In this document: in pieces, positions 6,459 through 7,548 of the stretch
How the letters are laid out: each line of letters opens with the position of its first letter
Position numbering within the stretch: the stretch's first letter is position 1
From: Bacteroidota bacterium
GTDB taxonomy: Bacteria > Bacteroidota > Bacteroidia > Bacteroidales > FEN-979
Length of the DNA: 7,548 bases
Assembly: GCA_026391755.1 (NCBI GenBank)
Contig: JAPLDN010000185.1
Location: 1-7,548 of the forward strand
Direction: 5' to 3'
Made by a program: the position numbers and the translations under genes
Notes under the pieces: generated by a model
Told to the model about the DNA's origin: nothing
Database searches by the model: none
Seen by the model: the letters and a program-made list of their open reading frames with translations, nothing else

Positions 6459-6477
6459 TCCTATACAATCCTGTCCT

Positions 6478-7548
6478 ATGATAGACCATCCTCAATCCCG
6501 TATCCCGCATCCTGTATCCCGTATCCCGTATTCCGTATCCCGCATCATTCAATTATCCTTATACCTCCTTCTCCTCTTGTGCTTCCCTTCCTTCTCCCAG
6601 CCACTCACCTCCCATGTCAATCCCTTTATCGGGACAAAGGAAATGGGGCACACCTTCCCTGGAGCCTGTGTGCCTTTTGGTTTTGTTCAGCTCAGTCCCG
6701 ATACCGATACCATCCCTTATGATATGGACGGGAAATATAATCCGGCAGTCTACAGATATTGCGCCGGATATCAATATGGCGACAAGACGATAATAGGCTT
6801 CAGCCATACTCATTTCAACGGCAGCGGTCATTCCGACCTGGGCGACTTCCTCATCATGCCCCAAACCGGACCTTTGCGACTCAACCCGGGAACGGCCGAT
6901 CATCCTGAGAAGGGTTACCGTTCGGTTTTCAGACACGAAACAGAGAAAGCAGAACCAGGTTATTACCAGGTGCATCTCGACGATCCGAACGTTACTGCTG
7001 AGCTGACGGCGACTTTGCGCTGCGGATTTCACCGGTACACCTTCCCGGCCAATGATTCTTCACGCATCATCCTCGATATGCTCCACGGCATCTATAATTA
7101 TGACGGTAAGGTGCTATGGGCATACATCCGGGTCGTCAACGACACCCTGATCACGGGTTACCGCATCACCAGCGGCTGGGGAAGAAACAGGTATATGTAT
7201 TTTGCCATGGCCTTTTCGAAGCCTTTTACTGAGTGCGGATGGCGTAACTGGGATAAGCCCGTCTACCGCGGTTTTTGGCGCAGGTTCGGGCAGTACCGCA
7301 ATTTCCCTGAGATGGCTGGAAAGAAGATCAGGGCCTGGTTCGGGTTCAGCACCGAGAAGGGCGAGCAGGTATGTCTTAAGATCGGCCTGTCAGCAGTAAG
7401 CATGGAAGGCGCCCTTTCAAACCTGAAAGCCGAGATACCGAATTGGGATTTTGAATGGATATGCCGGCTGGCCCACCAGAACTGGGAGAATGAGCTTTCA
7501 CGCATCCGGATTGAAATATCATCTGACATCAGACATCAGACATCAGAT
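6478..7548 (+). CDS. GH92 family alpha-mannosidase, secreted, N-terminal part (3'-truncated)
   Basis: The frame runs from ATG 6478 to the window end without a stop (357 codons, about half of a usual GH92 protein). GH92 enzymes are calcium-dependent exo-acting alpha-mannosidases, mostly alpha-1,2, that trim N-glycans or mannans. The N-terminal beta-sandwich domain is recognisable: VNPFIGT at residues 47-53, GHTFPGACVPFGFVQLSPDT at 57-76, and GFSHTHFNGSGHSDLGD from 107. It continues through NWDFEWICRLAHQNWENEL, which normally leads into the catalytic domain; the catalytic acidic residues lie beyond the window. Residues 1-25 form a long signal-peptide n-region encoded by a 7-bp array, followed by a hydrophobic core (26-36) and likely cleavage before Gln41. 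ATG 6478 is the only ATG in frame upstream of the domain and suits the promoter. The last ten codons are a second short array, so the 3' end may be interrupted or mis-assembled. No SusC/SusD genes are visible. Confidence 0.9.
   Translation, partial: MIDHPQSRIPHPVSRIPYSVSRIIQLSLYLLLLLCFPSFSQPLTSHVNPFIGTKEMGHTFPGACVPFGFVQLSPDTDTIPYDMDGKYNPAVYRYCAGYQYGDKTIIGFSHTHFNGSGHSDLGDFLIMPQTGPLRLNPGTADHPEKGYRSVFRHETEKAEPGYYQVHLDDPNVTAELTATLRCGFHRYTFPANDSSRIILDMLHGIYNYDGKVLWAYIRVVNDTLITGYRITSGWGRNRYMYFAMAFSKPFTECGWRNWDKPVYRGFWRRFGQYRNFPEMAGKKIRAWFGFSTEKGEQVCLKIGLSAVSMEGALSNLKAEIPNWDFEWICRLAHQNWENELSRIRIEISSDIRHQTSD
6494..6549. repeat. 7-bp tandem array (TATCCCG units) in the GH92 signal-peptide region
   Basis: Eight 7-bp units, mostly TATCCCG with variants AATCCCG, CATCCTG, TATTCCG and a degraded last unit CATCATT, run from 6494 to 6549. 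They lie inside the GH92 coding sequence. Three units equal seven codons, giving a peptide repeat with SRIP at residues 7-10, again at 14-17, and SRII at 21-24. The array supplies Arg8, Arg15 and Arg22, the positive charges of the signal-peptide n-region. No frame of the plus-strand array contains a stop. Confidence 0.9.
7520..7548. repeat. 7-bp tandem array (CATCAGA units) inside GH92, at the window end
   Basis: One CATCTGA unit (7520-7526) is followed by three CATCAGA units (7527-7547) and one further base, where the window stops. It is in frame with GH92 (codons Ser-Ser-Asp-Ile-Arg-His-Gln-Thr-Ser-Asp). It differs from the promoter array by one base per unit. The true length is unknown, because the array is cut off by the window edge. 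Confidence 0.85.

Noticed and set aside
6395..6546. CRISPR array
   Set aside because: Units are 7 bp, contiguous and without spacers; no cas genes are present.
6577..6582. Lipobox at Cys35 of the GH92 protein
   Set aside because: The residue before Cys is Leu, unlike the Gly/Ala/Ser needed for lipoprotein cleavage; cleavage before Gln41 is more likely.
6456..6722. 88-codon + strand open frame overlapping the GH92 start
   Set aside because: Its openness comes from the heptamer array, and the GH92 frame in the same region has clear family motifs. It matters only as one of the frames reached after slippage.
6559..7032. 157-codon open frame on the - strand
   Set aside because: It is antisense to the GH92 domain and has no recognisable features.

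Overview
The window looks like chromosomal DNA of a member of the Bacteroidota, probably a free-living or environmental Bacteroidales-type organism. The evidence is a secreted protein with a C-terminal type IX secretion (T9SS) sorting domain, a GH92 alpha-mannosidase, a BamA-like outer-membrane barrel, and several TAnnTTTG promoter elements typical of the phylum. The genus cannot be read from the sequence.

Left part (1-1784, + strand): the 3' part of an outer-membrane beta-barrel gene whose start lies outside the window, then a small stand-alone histidine phosphotransfer (Hpt) protein with its own promoter. Middle (1844-4352, - strand): a compact unit transcribed right to left, in the order bcp (thiol peroxidase), recA, and a TPR-repeat lipoprotein. 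The gaps are 15 nt and 1 nt, so co-transcription is very likely, and recA carries an unusually perfect Shine-Dalgarno sequence for this phylum. Next (4455-5111, - strand) is nth, endonuclease III, with its catalytic Lys and Asp and its four iron-sulfur cysteines. bcp, recA and nth together give a housekeeping block for oxidative damage and DNA repair.

Right part (5112-7548): a secreted leucine-rich-repeat T9SS cargo protein on the - strand, and divergent from it a GH92 glycosidase on the + strand that runs off the window end. The GH92 gene is read from ATG 6478 and stays open to base 7548. The 171-nt divergent region holds promoters for both genes, a perfect 14-bp palindrome inside one promoter, and a five-unit heptanucleotide array.

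The most unusual theme is a set of short tandem arrays with 7- or 8-bp units, all built round an ATC core. They sit over the nth stop codon (TATCCAGC units), between the divergent promoters (GACATCT units), inside the GH92 signal-peptide coding region (TATCCCG units), and inside the GH92 coding sequence at the window end (GACATCA units). Units of 7 bp in coding DNA make the GH92 reading frame sensitive to copy number. The array half-site ATCTGA also forms the arms of the neighbouring palindrome. Whether this is a regulatory or phase-variation arrangement or neutral repeat spread cannot be settled from one sequence.
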